From the NCBI RefSeq assembly GCF_000203795.2, contig NW_006281107.1, positions 630,965 to 694,964 on the forward strand: DNA of 64,000 bases. The letters are read 5' to 3'. How positions within the stretch are numbered: the stretch's first letter is position 1; each line of letters opens with the position of its first letter. A model generated the notes under the pieces. It was not told where the DNA came from and did no database searches. It saw nothing but the letters and a program-made list of their open reading frames with translations. A program made the translations under genes and the position numbers. Positions 12,788 through 26,526 of the stretch are shown here, one piece after another. Source of the DNA: Batrachochytrium dendrobatidis JAM81 (taxonomy: Eukaryota; Chytridiomycota; Chytridiomycetes; Rhizophydiales).

Positions 12788-12996
12788 TTCAATGACTTGT
12801 CAAGTCAATATTTTTCAAGTCAGAAATATTTATATTCACGTGATCATCTGTTCGGACAATTGCAATACAAATTGTCCGAAACTTAAATTTCAATTGCCAT
12901 CAACTTGATATTGCATAAACAGCAGTTTCTTGGGATCTGATTGAGTTGATTACAGTGTTGATTTGAATTCAAGGGTTTGTATTGTACTGAAACACA

Positions 12997-15900
12997 ATGG
13001 AAGTAGACGAAGGTGATGTTTACATGGACAACCATGAAGACTGTGACGATGGTGACTACAGTGATGAAAACTATAGTAAAGCGACACTGGCTTCAAAACG
13101 ACTACGGCAACTTCCATCCGGGAACAAACTCACAACTAGAAGTGGCCAATATGACGTTGATGGTGCATCACAGAGGATATCTGTCGTCAGTTTTGGGATC
13201 AAAGGCACTGGTGCATCCACAGTCACATTTGGTCTTGCTAGAAGAAAGAAGCTGTACAAAGGAACCAAGGAATTGGGTCGTTTGACTACTGGTAGAAAGT
13301 TGGGGTTGTTGTCCAGGTCAGATAACAGTTGCAATCTGGGATATGTATCAACCATGTGTGTGTTCCCTCAAGCCCCACTTCCATTGCGAACCATTGACCA
13401 GGATGCCATTCAAGCCATGATTGTCAAACCATTCAAGGCAAGAGCTTGAATACTGTCATTATGAAAATTTTCATGCATTTCATTAATCCTTGTTTTATGC
13501 TTTACGGGCTTTAAATTGCTGCTATATCAGGTTCCAACTCTAGCTAAATCTACCAAGAATTTTGGAAGTGGTGTGCGTTCTGGCACTACTTTGGGTGTTC
13601 GACGCAAGACAAATATACTATCTGGACCATTGCATGATCCTACAGAGCCAGATGCAGTTATACTGTACGAACCAAAAGTTATTTTATCCGAAGCCGCCAA
13701 ATTGGAAGCACTCAAATCTACTGCTATTGGAGGAAAAGGTCCTGTCGGTGAGGTGCACGTTGTTGTCGATCCACTTTTGGGTCGTGTTTTACGACCTCAT
13801 CAGATTGAAGGTGTTCAGTTTCTTTACAATTGCACCACCGGAGAGCAAGTCGCTGGCGCTTTTGGTTGTATCATGGCAGATGAAATGGTGAGTTTGTTAA
13901 AGTCTTTAAAGTGATTTATTTGTATTGACAGTGGTTTAAAATTCTCTCGGTTTGCTTGCACAGGGTCTTGGAAAAACGCTTCAATGTAAGTGTATAATAC
14001 GACTTTAAATCAATGGTTGTATTTGTTGTACTAAACATCTACAATTAGGCATTGCTCTACTTTGGACTCTTTTAAGACAATCACCTATACCAGGAAAGCC
14101 GTGGATTGAAAAGGTATACTTTATTTTGTAACCTGGCTCAAGCTTGAAATTTACGATTGTGCCAACAAAATGAATACATAGGCAATCATTGCATGTCCGT
14201 CTAGTCTTGTCAAGAATTGGGCCAACGAATTAAAAAAATGGCTTGGAGAAAACAGAGTTCGTCCATACTCGTGTGACAACAAAGGAACAAAGGAGCAAAC
14301 TACCAAGGACATTGAGCAGTTTGTAGCTGCAAAGGGTCGTGGAGTAGTCAATCCAGGTACGTTGTTACGCTTGAATACCTTGTAGTGATGTGGCTTTGTG
14401 TTCAAATCGCTAATCTCATATTGACACATGCTTTAATTAGTATTGATTGTTTCTTATGAAACATTGCGTATTTACACTCCAATTTTGGTCAAGACAGAAA
14501 TTGGTTTACTTTTGTGTGACGAAGGTACCGTATTCCCATGAGACTTTAAATTGCTTTTCATTGACGGTCCAACACTATTCTCATTTGTGACTTATTTAAT
14601 GGCACATCTAGGACATCGGCTCAAAAATGGCGACTCTCTTACTTATACTTCACTTAACCAGCTTAAAGCCAAACGTCGTGTTATTCTTTCAGGAACTCCC
14701 ATTCAAGTATGTATTGTTTTGTCACCATGTCGAGTAAATATATTTCTACCAAGTAATTCTCATTTATATTCAATATTTCCAAATTAGAATGATTTGACCG
14801 AATACTTTAGTTTGCTCAGTTTTGCTATTCCTGATGTGCTTGGCTCTGAAGCTGATTTTCGAAAAAAATTTGAGCTGCCTATTTTGAGAGGTCGTGATGC
14901 TGATGCATCTGACAAGGATCGAAAAACCAGTGAGGAGAGACTAGGCGAGCTGCTCACTACTGCAAACAAATTCATTATTCGTCGTACGGCTGAGTTGCTT
15001 ACCAAGTATTGTATGTATCTTGATGTTTTGGAGTCATCTCAATAATCGCATTGTATTGCCTAAGCTCGAATTCTTACCTTGCATCATTTGACAACACGCC
15101 CAAAACCAAATTTTTAGTGCCAGTCAAGTATGAGTATGTTGTGTTTTGCAAATTATCAGAGATGCAAGCCACTATATATCGTCATTTTTCCAAGCAAGAA
15201 ATGAACAAGCTTGCTGCCAAAGAACGAGGCGAGAAACCAGAAAAAGGTGGAAAAAAGGGTGGAGGATCTAGTTCGCTGCAAGCCATTACAACTCTCAAGA
15301 AGCTTGTAAATCATCCTATTCTTCTTAATAGAGATGACATGGAAGACAGCTGGATTCCAAAAGAATTTAGTTTCAAAGAATGCCAACCAGAATACTCTGG
15401 AAAAATGTATTTGCTAGAACGGATGCTTTGCCAGATGCAGTATGTGACAGGCTTGATTTGTCCTTATTGATACTCATGCCATTCAACTGTAGTTTTGAAA
15501 GCGTAGACTAATATTTTGAATATCTAGTGCCCAATCCTCGGATAAAATTGTGCTGATTTCCAACTACACTCAAACGTTGGATGCGATCGAGAAAATGTGC
15601 AGGGTTAGGAAATGGCAGCTTTGTCGATTGGATGGTACCATGACCATTCAAAAACGACAAAAGCTTGTAGATCGATTCAATGACCCTACTCAACCTGAAT
15701 TCATCTTTTTGCTTTCGAGTAAAGCTGGTGGTTGTGGGATCAATTTGGTAGGTCAAGATATAAACTGGCTTACATGTGTGATTCAAATACGAGTTAAATA
15801 ACATGCTTGCATGATCTAGATTGGTGCCAATCGTCTTATTCTTACAGATCCAGACTGGAACCCAGCCAATGACGCCCAAGCTCTTGCTCGTGTTTGGCGT

Positions 15901-16477
15901 GATGGCCAGACCAAAGTATGCTTTATTTATCGGTTTATTGCCACTGGCACCATTGAAGAGAAGATTTTTCAAAGTAAGTGACCATGTACCAAGAGTTAAG
16001 ATGACTACATTTTGGCATTTATTTCAAAACTCATTTTCAATTTATAATCTAGGACAAGCACACAAACAGTCACTGTCATCGTGTGTAGTGGACGAAGAGC
16101 AAGATGTGGAACGACACTTTTCTTTAGAAGCACTAAGACAGCTGTTCCAGTACAATGATCAAACAATGAGTGATACGCATGATGCGTTTAAATGCAAGCG
16201 ATGTCGCGGAGGAAAGCAGATGATCAAACCTCCAGAGGGTGTCATTAATACAGGAGCAACGGCAGCCGACACGAGCACATGGAATCATTACAGTGGTCTT
16301 GAACTGAACAAAGTCTATGATCACTTGCTACGTGAGCAAGGACTTTCTACTGGCGTGCTTACATATGTGTTTCAGAACAAGGTAAGACTAGTACGATTTG
16401 ACCTGTAATCTCCAGCTACTAACTTATTCCAATGCATATAGTCTCATGATAAGCAGGAAGCAAAAGCTATAAAATAA
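12997..16477 (+). CDS. RAD54: RAD54 recombination translocase
   Basis: Exons 12997-13437, 13531-13887, 13964-13985, 14049-14113, 14182-14356, 14441-14524, 14612-14706, 14788-15010, 15118-15439, 15528-15747, 15820-15973, 16053-16381, 16442-16477; 840 codons. This SWI2/SNF2 ATPase works with Rad51 in homologous repair, remodelling chromatin and driving strand exchange. Motifs in order are [12 protein letters not shown], Walker A (GLGKTLQ) encoded mostly by a 22-nt exon, the DEGH box split by an intron, [17 protein letters not shown], a [10 protein letters not shown] segment and the VWRDGQTK arginine-finger region. The N-terminus is acidic and then basic. Intron 1 uses a GC donor (GCAAGA at 13438); without it the frame runs into a stop. 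The Rad54 C-terminal Cys-rich patch (FKCKRCRGG) is present. Confidence 0.93.
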
Positions 16478-16564
16478 AGATTTGATAAAGCATCAACACT
16501 GTTATAAATAAATCATGATTGAATCACTTCAGTTTGAGTCGCATCTCGACGCGCATTTCTTTCC

Positions 16565-17033
16565 TCAAAAAACATCAAACTCGTTAGCATCTGTAATCAT
16601 GTCCACTTCTCCATCTAGTGCATACTCCAAGGCATCTGCAGAGATGGTCAAGGATACTGCTAGGTAGGTGTTGTCTGTTTTGGAAGTAGCTGTTGCTTGG
16701 CTATAACTGCATTTGGCTGAGGCTTGAAGCGCAATGATGGATTCGACCCTTGAGCCTGCAAGTTTACTAATGGACGCCGCTAATTCTTGAACCAATGCAT
16801 TGAGGTTTCTGCATTATTCCATGTATACAATACTCTTCATGAGTGTGTTCTGGCCATCTGCTGAAATGTATTTCCAGTATATATGCTAGATACCATTCAT
16901 AAATGCAGGCTTGTTGAGTCTAGTATGGCAGGATATTGTCCATGCATTCTTGCTAGTGTTCTAGTGAGCACTTTAGCATTGCCATATGCTTTCCTTGATA
17001 CTCGACATTAGTCTCTATCAATGCTTGAGTCAT
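16565..17033 (-). CDS. Small helical protein, unknown
   Basis: Two-exon model, high to low: 16972-17033 and 16565-16808; 101 codons. I do not recognise the family. The second exon is an open frame of about 80 codons preceded by a good acceptor (ATAATGCAG). The first exon and its weak GTGCTC donor were chosen to supply an ATG and the right phase. The predicted product is mostly amphipathic helix in the first half and ends in an acidic tail (EVDMITDANEFDVF). Its size and helicity recall small subunits of lysosome-related or kinetochore complexes, but that is only resemblance. The predicted start lies 71 bp from alpha-actinin on the other strand, like other divergent pairs here. Confidence 0.45.
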
Positions 17034-17104
17034 ATCAAAATTAACTCGATACTTTGTAAACTGTCATGGTTTATCTAATCATGTTTCCGTGATACTCCAG
17101 GGTC

Positions 17105-19564
17105 ATGGACCGTGACTGGGAGTCTATCCAAAAAAAAAGTGAGTCGTATTTAGTTTGGCCAATCTATATGCATGACCAAGTATGCTGTTGAATATTTTCA
17201 AACTATATTTTAAAGAAACTTGTTAATTGGTGATGGAAACATTGGTTTCTGTCCAACAATGGAATATTGAGATTTCTAATTGCATTTCATCAATTTTTGC
17301 AATTTTCTTGCTACATCAATCCAACTCGACATGTTTGTGCTTTTTTAATTATGCACCTGCGTTCCCCATCAGCCTTTACCAACTGGATCAACAGTCAGCT
17401 TAAACAGCGTGAGATCCCACCTATTGTTGATCTTGATACCGATCTGTCCAATGGTGAAAATCTGATTCAGCTTCTTGGTGAGTGTTGCTTTTATAATTAA
17501 AACTGCTTGATATGCTATTTTGTTATTTGAACATGGTCTAATGTTGTATTCAGAGATTATTGGTGACGAGAGTCTGGGCAGATACACTAAAAACCCGAAG
17601 CTTCGACTTCAAAAGATTGAAAACATGAATACGGCGCTCAGCTTTATCAAGAAGCGTGGCGTCATGCTCACCAACATTGGGTCTGAAGACATTGTCGACT
17701 CCAACCCAAAACTGATTCTTGGTCTGATCTGGACCATCATTTTACGATTTTCTATTTCCCAGATCAGTGAAGAAGGACTGACTGCAAAAGAAGGCTTGTT
17801 GCTGTGGTGTCAACGTCGCACGACCCCTTATGCTGCCGATTTCCATATCAAGGACTTTACATTTAGCTGGCAGGATGGTCTTTCCTTATGTGCTCTTATT
17901 CACCGACATCGTCCGGATCTTATCAACTACTGGGCGTTGGATAAGAAACAAAAACATGCCAACACTCAGCTTGCCTTTGATATCGCTGAACGGCATCTTG
18001 GCATCCCCAAATTATTTGCTGTTGAAGATATTGTTGATGTGATCAAACCCGATGAGCGTTCTGTCATGACTTATGTTGCTCAATACTTTCACGCCTTTTC
18101 AGCTCTTGACAGGTTTGGTGTTGCTGGTCGTCGTGTTGGTCAGCTTGGACAGGTGCTTCACCAAGCATGGGAAATGCAAAATGATTATGAACGTCGTGTT
18201 TGTGAGCTGATTGCTTTAGTTGGTGCTATTCAGTCTACCTGGGGCAATGCCAATTTTTCTGGCTATCCTGATGCTCGCCGTCAGTTGATTGAATTTGAAA
18301 CATACAAGGGTACTACAAAGAGAGGCTGGATTACTGAGCGTCGTGAATTGGACAGTGTAATATTAACTTTCAGTTTTGTTTAGCATAGAGTATTTGTAGA
18401 TTGGATTTACAAGTTGCTGAGTTCTTGTTTAATTTTGAATATCATTTAGCTTCTTGGAAATATTCAGACTAAACTCAAAACATATAATCTCAGACCTTAT
18501 ACCCCTCCTGCTGGTTACACTCTTGCAGACATTGATCGTCACTGGAATCAGCTTGTAACTGCTGAGGCTACTCGCAAGCGTGCCATTACTCATTATATTC
18601 GCGAGTAAGTGTTTTATGTATATGATTTGTACAGTTTGTCATGTTTAACTGGCATACTTAACCCTGGCAATACTTTTCATTTTTCCAATTGAATTAGGTC
18701 CAAGGATCAGCTTCGTCAAGAATATGCAACATTGGCCAACTCGCTGCAAGATTCTCTGAATGTGATTTCACATCAGCTTGCTTCTTTGCAGGGAGATCTT
18801 GAGCAGCAGCTTGATGTGACCAAGACTCTGTTGGGACAACTTGAGCCGGTTGCGCAGTCACTTGTTCAGATCAAGCAGTTGAATGATGCTCTTGTTGAAG
18901 CCAATATTGACGACAATGAGTATGTGGATTTGAAAAACTATTTTCGATTTTCAACCAGTGACACTAATGGCTATTTAATCAATTGCGTTTTTGTACTGAC
19001 CGAACCCAATGTTTTGCATTTTAATCAATCGGTAATAGGTATACCATTTATACCGTTGAAGATTTATCGTTTGACTATGGTCTGCTTACCCAGTCTCTGA
19101 ACAAAAAGCATGCCTTTATTGAGAACCAGATGGTGGCACGCACCAAAACCAATTTTACTCCTGAGCAACTTGAAGAGTACTCTGAGACCTTTAAGCACTT
19201 TGACAAAGATAACTCCAACACTCTTAAGCTGGAAGAATTCAAAGCTGCACTTCAGTCAGAAGGTACAACATTTGCAGATACCGAGTTTGAAAAAACGTTT
19301 CTTGAAGTTTCGCAAGGTACAGATGAAGTCTCGTTTGAGCAATTTATTGAATACATGCGTAACCTATCGGAAGACAAGACGACGCCCGAGCAGCTGCTTG
19401 AATCGTTCCGCACTCTTGCTATTGACAAACCATTTGTGACTGAGGCAGATCTGTACAAGGGGGCGATTCCACCGGCCATTGTCGAGTATCTGAAGACCGT
19501 GCTGTCGCGCAAGGAGGAAGGTTATGATTTCAATTCGTTTGTTTCGGGAGTTTTTGGAAACTAA
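17105..19564 (+). CDS. AIN1: Alpha-actinin (short fungal type)
   Basis: Exons 17105-17138, 17373-17477, 17554-18356, 18450-18604, 18698-18919, 19039-19564; 614 codons. It cross-links actin filaments, for example in the cytokinetic ring. Two N-terminal calponin-homology domains are clear: KTFTNWINSQL with NGENLIQLLEIIG, then a second with YAADFHIKDFTFSWQDGL and HRHRPDLINY. A shortened spectrin-like helical rod follows (about residues 250-460), then C-terminal EF-hands (FKHFDKDNSNTLKLEEF is the best calcium loop). Its length resembles fission yeast Ain1 (about 620) and is shorter than the animal protein. The start was chosen for the MDRDWESIQKK leader, which joins in phase to the first CH domain. 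Confidence 0.92.
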
Positions 19565-19621
19565 ATAAAATACTTTGGTTTTGAGAGCATGAATTGGTTA
19601 TAAATGGTGAGTGAAGTAGAT

Positions 19622-19908
19622 TACCACTGTTGTATTCAAGTAAAATGGAACATGAAGTGATCAGCAATCTCATACAATGGTGAATACCATGAGAATTAAA
19701 CTATTATTTTGTAAACTCTTTTGATTAAACTAGAGCGTGATGATGAGTATAAAACATCAAGTCAATATCTGGATTAGAATGAATTGAATGAATTGAATGG
19801 TTTTATAATATCGAGTTTCAATCCAAACTATAATGTTTTTAAAGAATTAAAAAGTTATTTCAACTCAAAATATTGACCGTCAAATCAGAAAACTTGAATA
19901 CGGCTGTA
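19622..19908. mobile_element. MITE E5 (287 bp), inverted partner of E6
   Basis: Begins TACCACTGTTGTATTCAAGT and ends with TTGAATACGGCTGTA, so it has imperfect inverted termini flanked by TA. The interior is the reverse complement of 39104-39393 with few differences by eye, including the duplicated GAATTGAAT unit near 19781-19799. It lies in the 437-bp gap between alpha-actinin and citrate synthase, ending 93 bp before the citrate synthase start. Confidence 0.88.
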
Positions 19909-20001
19909 CAAACAAAACTGGCTATTCGTCACGTGTATCAGCCAGTTAACAGCCTGAACTCGCAGATCACTTCGTTTTATCCGTTTTTGAAAATCCAACA
20001 G

Positions 20002-22183
20002 ATGCTTCGTTCCGCTGCTCATTCTGCGACAGTTGAGTTTCAACCCATCTGCAACTCTAATGCAATGTATTGCTAAAAAATGAATTGGTTTTGGATAACG
20101 CTGTTTTGGCTGTAATACAAGCTGCTGGCTTGAGTCTTGAATTCAAATCCATTCTATTGATTACGGAACCTTTTCTCTCATTAACTCATAACTGACTGTC
20201 AATCACTTTAAATACTGTAGATTTCCGCTGCTTCCTCTCGTCTTTCTAATGCAGCATTGACGACTGGCATTCGCTCATTTGCTTCTGCCAAGCCCAAGGT
20301 GCATATCAACTCAATATTGTATTTTGATCTTCAAATTAATTTTTTGGAATAGGGTTTGCATGCCATATTTTGACTGGAAACTTTGATTTGTTAAAAGTGT
20401 TGGATGTCTATGCAACCACTTTAACCAGATCTTTATTCAAACTGTATCTGTACTATCCTTTCTAATCAGCCCCTGTTGAGTTTGTTTTGATTCTACTGTC
20501 TGTTGATGCAGAAATTTAATGCCATGTTGTAATTGAACCCACCATACTTGTAGACTCTCAAGGAGCGTCTTGTAGAAATCATTCCTGCCAAACAGGCTGA
20601 AGTAAAGGAAATCCGTAAAAACTTTGGCTCCAAAGTTCTTGGCGAAACCACAGTGGAAATGGCAAGTTTATTATCTGATCGTGCATTTATGTGCTTATTC
20701 AAGTTGATAATCCCGAGAAATTTTCTGTTTCAATAGGCTTATGGTGGTATGCGTGGTATTAAAGGCTTGGTCTGGGAAGGCTCCGTACTTGACGCTGATG
20801 AGGTGTGTTATTGACTGCCACCATTGTGTTGAGCATCTATTCTATACACGGTATACACCGGTTGGTTGGAATAGATGCTTATTATCCATAAATATGTATA
20901 GGGCATTCGTTTCCGTAACTACACTATCCCCGAGTGCCAGAAACTTCTCCCCAAGGCTGAGGGTGGTGAAGAGCCCCTTCCTGAAGGTCTCTTTTGGTTG
21001 CTTGTCACGGGTGAGATTCCCACTGTTGAGCAGGTTCGTGCCCTCTCCGCTGACTGGGCTGCCCGTTCTGCTATTCCTGCATACGTCGAAGACATTCTGG
21101 ATCGTTGCCCAAACACCCTTCATCCCATGAGCCAATTTAGTTTGGCCGTTACTGCCCTTCAGCAAGAGAGTTCTTTTGCCAAGGCTTACCAAAAGGGTGC
21201 ATCCAAATCTGATTATTGGGACTACACTTTTGAAGACGCGAACGATTTGATTGCCAAGGTTCCCAGCATTGCTGCTCGTATCTATCGTAATACATTCAAG
21301 GATGGCAAAGTTTCAAATGTTGATTCTTCCCTCGATTACTCTGCCAACTTTTCGCATCTTCTTGGCTACAAGGATCCCAAGTTTATTGAGCTGATGCGTC
21401 TTTATCTCACTATCCACTCTGATCACGAGGGTGGAAATGTTAGGTATGCTTTGCGATACTCTACTAGAAACATAGATGCATAATAGTTGTAATCAATATC
21501 TTTAATTCCAATCATGTTTGTAATTTTCTTTGCTTGCAGTGCACATACTTCCCGCCTTGTTTCAAGTGCTCTTTCTGATCCATACCTTTCATTCGCTGCT
21601 GGTCTTAATGGTCTTGCTGGTCCTCTCCACGGTCTTGCCAATCAGGAGGTTCTTCGCTGGGTTATGAAAATGAAAGATACTATTGGCCTCGAACCTACTG
21701 ACGATCAAGTTAAGGAGTATATCTGGGCAGGTCTTAAAAATGGCCAGGTTGTTCCTGGGTACGGTCATGCTGTTCTTCGCAAAACTGATCCTCGCTACTC
21801 TTCCCAGCGTGAATTTGCTCTCAAGCATTTGCCTACTGACCCCATTTTCAAACTTGTATCGCAGCTGTATAACATTGTTCCAGCTGTGCTTACTGAGCAC
21901 GGAAAGACCAAAAACCCATGGCCCAATGTTGATGCTCACAGTGGTGTCCTTCTTCAGGTATTTTAACTTTAACGTTGGTTGAATGTATTGTTATATTTTA
22001 TCTAATCTATTGCACTTGCAGCACTTTGGCTTTGTTGAACAAGACTTTTACACTGTCCTCTTTGGCGTTTCTCGTTCTCTTGGATGCATGTCTGGTGTCA
22101 TTTGGGATCGTATCCACGGTCTTCCAATTGAGCGTCCCAAATCGCTCAGCACAGAGTCCATCAAGAAGATGTTCCAGAAATAA
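20002..22183 (+). CDS. CIT1: Mitochondrial citrate synthase
   Basis: Exons 20002-20031, 20221-20298, 20554-20661, 20737-20802, 20902-21443, 21540-21957, 22022-22183; 467 codons. It condenses acetyl-CoA and oxaloacetate to citrate in the mitochondrial matrix. The first 35 residues are rich in Ser, Ala and Arg with no acids until the mature part, as in a targeting peptide. Family signatures are [30 protein letters not shown] with the substrate His, [15 protein letters not shown] with the second His, and DAHSGVLLQ with the catalytic Asp. Intron 3 begins GCAAGT (20662), a GC-AG intron needed to keep frame. The promoter holds MITE E5. The first exon donor (GTTGAG) is weak, so the extreme N-terminus could differ. 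Confidence 0.93.
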
Positions 22184-22411
22184 GCCTACTGATTTTACGC
22201 ATCTAATCTCTTGGCAACAGTTACATCACCATCTCACCTTTTCTACTAGCTTTACATCTATTCTTTTTGAATTGCTTCTATCTAGAATGAATCACCGTTT
22301 TCATTTACTTGAAATGCTTTCAATTTATCTAAATCAGGGTTTTTATAGAATGAATGGCTTCAGATAACATGCTTATAGCAGAAAAAAGGATCCTGTGAGC
22401 TGGGTGAAATG

Positions 22412-25400
22412 CTAGTTGGTATGCGGTTTTTGCTGTGCCATCCATTTTTCTCTCAATCGTAAATCATCACCCGTGTTATTTTTAGGTTCACAAAGACAGC
22501 TGTACTTGTACAACACTGGCTCTTTAAGTGCCCTGAGATTGTTGCAATACTGTTGAATAGGTGTTGATGGTGAGCCAACCCCGGAACTCTGTCGGCTGTT
22601 AGACACTGGAACGATTTCTGTTGCACGCGTATACATGGATCGTAGCTTGTCCACATTGATGCATCCACTTTCGGTGATTTTTGGATTACCATCATTCATG
22701 AACAAGAAATCTTTGAGAAATAGTGATAGAATTGGAACATAGTATCTGCGATTTTTGTTGGGTTCTTCCTCAATGTCGTTAACGAGTGCCCGATACATTC
22801 TAAAGTTGTTTGTAGGTGATATCAAAGTTTCTAGTTCGTTGAGTTGTCGGACACGCTTTGCATCCGTTAGCTACATTCATTATTTTGTAAGTACATTGAC
22901 AATCTACTCAACGTGGCATTTTGATCGTACTACCATCACACCGAGACTCACCTCCCATGTAGCCTTGAGACGACTCACAGCAACAACATTTAGTCCAGAT
23001 ACAATGGCCATTAAAGTATTAAAGTTGTTGAGCTTGCGACATTCTTTAGCAAGTTTGATAAAATTTTCAATAACCTTGGCTCGGTTTTTGATTTCAGGCT
23101 GAGTGCACACTTCTGTAGCAACCCAAAAACTAACCTTTTCATATATTATTTTATGGAAATATAATGTTAATATAGCTTCCAACACGCTTGGCTCATGCCT
23201 AGTCAACTATGTAGGCTTACTGTGTTGAATGCATTGACAGCATCGTTGAGTGGCCGAACCTCGCGTTCAATAATAGGATCTTTTTCATTTGACCAAACAC
23301 GGAGAAGAAATTGAATGGGTTTTATGGCATTCAAGTACTCTTGTTCCCGTAATGTAAGATGCTTTGCCAATTCTGCTGGCTCAAAGTCTATAAATCCAAG
23401 TTTGGATGTCGTGAGTACTGGTGCTATTTCACTTGGGGGAGGCGAGTATGCAGCATAAAGAGCTTCCTATACCCCAAAGAAAATTCAAGTTTTGGCATTT
23501 TAATTTTGGATGAGTTTGGCAATTTCAAGTATAATGGCTTGTAAAGCAAGTGTATTCATGGCACTTTACCCTCCGACGAATGACACCCCGAAAGTGACCA
23601 GCTAGCAGTTTAAATTCATTCAAATGTTGGCTTTCGAGTGCCTTGTCTGAATCCAATGGACCAAATGACCCTTGAATTGCAGCAACAAATTGTTCTAGAC
23701 TTTCACGCGCTTCTGGATAGATAAAATCGGGCGACCAAATCGTTTTGATCCACAAATACACAACCGATATCGTTCTATTGGGTTATAACAAATATATTAC
23801 AAATGCCTCAGTTTAATGGCACATAAAAGAGTTTTCCTAGTATGAATTAGTTATCATTTTACTGATAATTACCTTATTTTTACTACAATCTTCCAGTTCA
23901 CACTAAACAGATCATCACCAGCTTCTTCATCCTGAGGTATAACAACGTGCAATCTAGCCTTGAGCATGCTCAAAAATGCCGAAGTGCTAACAATATGTCT
24001 GTAGGTATGCAGCATCATACTGATAAATGCTTTATCTGCTCATACATGTTATCAATACGGGTGATTCAGCTAATAGTATCTTTACTCGATTGATATTTCG
24101 ACAATCAACTACTTATAGTTTAATGATAGTACCTGGTCCATATATGTCAGTCATTCTTTCCACTAGCTTTTCAATTGTGGCTTGCACAATATGAAAGGGC
24201 GATTGAATTCCATCTATTCATCAGATCAAAAAATAATAGTAAGCAGAGCATTGCGTTTTAAATGTGATCAAGCTGGCATAGTCGAGTAAAAAGTTGTAAT
24301 ACCGGGATCGGGCTGGTATATAATTATGGCTTTGCCTTGGTCGTCAAAACTTCTTTGCCTACTTGGACTATGCGGCAAATCATCATTCATTACTTCTGCT
24401 CCTAAATCCATGGCTGCCTGATCCGTTAATCCTGTTTCGTCACGTAAAACTGACAATAGTGCATGGTATTCTTTGCCATACAAGTCCATATGATAGTCTA
24501 AATACAAAGCATGTGGTTAGTAATTGTTTGACAAAAACAGTACATGTTTATAGTATAATGAAAAATATTCATAAAGCACCTTCCAAGGGAACTTGTGCTG
24601 GGCCATGCCACACTGATATATTTGAGCTTGCAGTGTTAAGTGTACTAATCCACATAATCTACCAACATTGCATTTTATGATCAATTTCTATTGTCATGCA
24701 ATGAGATTACCCAATCAAACAAGTAATTTTACCATATTTGCATACGATGAAGGATAACACCGCAGTTTTCCATCAGAATGAGTGATTTCAAACCCAAAAT
24801 CTGTTGTGGATCGAAGAGGCATGGCAAAGCTATTGCCAAGTTTCAATTCAATGATTGGTTTTGAAGTAACCGACTAATCATGTATTCTTTGGTTAATATA
24901 TGGTGCAAACCTTTATCAAGTATATTATTTAAAAGCATGCTAATATTCAATTCACATGCATCACTTACAGTATCAATATCTGTTTTATACCACCACAAAA
25001 ATTTGCAATCATAGCGATAGGTTAGCACTTGTAATTCATGCAGTCTACAAACCAGATAGAAGTAAAGCACTACCTTTAAATGCTCTAAGAATATTATCAG
25101 ACAATCTAAAATATAGATTACTACCAGTTGATGTAGCCGATTTCATATATCCTTCATGTGTAAGGGGTTCTGCATCAATCATCTGAATACCACCGATTGA
25201 TCCTTTATAAGGGATCGATGCGGATAGTCGAGAAATATCTTGTGCAGAACTGGAACTGCAAATATCCCCATTAGTGCCATAGGTTTCAGCCGAAAATGTT
25301 GCATCTGCATTGAATGTTGGAGTATTGACTTGATTGGGAGTTGGCTGCAAGCTTTGGTGTGCCGAATTACATGAGCTTGGATACTGGCTTCTAGGAGTAG

Positions 25401-26526
25401 TTGTAGCCCATCTGTTTTCAATCCCGGGATCGCTTGTTGCCACAGATGTTAGAGATTCATCTATATTTGAATCGTTATTGGAAGAGGTGGGTAGCTTATT
25501 TTCTATAATTAAACTTTCTGGTCGATTCGAGGTAGTGGATTTTGCACGCTCGCGTCCAGGTCCTTTAAGAAATGCCACCAAATCTAGCTCATCATCCATT
25601 TTTGCCTGGCTGTTGGTCATAACCAACATACTTTTTGCCACCTCTTTGAAAGCTTGATCATGAAAAGGTTCAGGCTCTGCTGATACTTTTTTAGGTTTTT
25701 TGCGAAGACTAAAAAATGCTGCAGGTGATGATTGCTCCAATGACATATCGGATCCTGGCATAGTTGATGATACAAAGTTTCCGGACGTCGTCTTTCCAGC
25801 CAAATTAGTCACCTTTGACTTGTCCATCTCTAACCCCTAAAACCGCGTGACAATTTTTAGTAGTCTGTATTTTGATTGCATTGGATGCTTGGTTTTACCT
25901 CGTCTTTTGATTCCATTGCAGCCTTTAGCATATTGATGGATCCACGAGAGTTGCTTATTTTGCGACTGTATCCTGGATTATTAACCGATGAATCAGATCG
26001 CCTACGGTTGCTGGAGCGACCCAATGTGAGACTCTTGAAAAATCCCGGCGGCATGTCTGAATTGCGTCGTGGCTGTTCAGATTAATGATACAAAAAATTA
26101 ATCAACGCCTATAAACATTCTTGAAAATAGTAGCAGATTATCATGTCGCACTATTATGCCTAGCTAAGCTGCGCCGTATTTGATATGTTTTACGTCGCTG
26201 CATGCCAATTTGTATCATGTGTATCCAATATTACATATCGACTGATTTTAATATTATATCCAAACAATTATACTCACTTGGCCAATGGCTTCTGGCAGTT
26301 TGCATAGCCGCATAGCTTTTGAATTTGCTTCCTCGACCGTATATACCTGTCCTGCATCGAGCCGAATCGTGCCATTAGCAGTTTGGGGAACAATCATTCC
26401 AGTTGAATAGTTGTACATTACATATCCCGCTCCAAACCGAGACCCAAATGGAATGAGCGTTCCCGCTTTGTAAAAAGTAGAGTTTAATAGACAAGACTGC
26501 GTATCTGAACGGTTGGTGTTGCTCAT
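22412..26526 (-). CDS. Ras-family guanine nucleotide exchange factor with PH domain
   Basis: Exons, high to low: 26278-26526, 25899-26072, 25122-25836, 24969-25027, 24733-24873, 24580-24658, 24303-24497, 24133-24213, 23873-24035, 23570-23774, 23221-23466, 22952-23134, 22412-22870; about 982 codons. It would activate a Ras/Rap-like GTPase by nucleotide exchange. Order: unknown N-terminal domain (1-85), low-complexity Ser-rich linker, PH domain (about 365-480, with GYMKS, KFLWWYK and TSKPIIELKLG), RasGEF-N (ATIEKLVERM), then the catalytic CDC25-homology domain (FEPAELAKHLTLREQEY, FWVATEV, NFNTLMAIVSGLN, NRRYYVPILSLFLKD). No SH3 or RhoGAP domain is seen, so it is neither Cdc25-like nor Bem2. The donor ending exon 3 (25122 or 25125) is ambiguous. 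Confidence 0.85.

Noticed and set aside
25045..25121. RasGEF exon 3 continuing to 25074 with a 17-nt micro-exon after it
   Set aside because: That model requires a 29-nt intron, too short to splice. An earlier donor near 25122 gives a 94-nt intron and a better PH-domain sequence.
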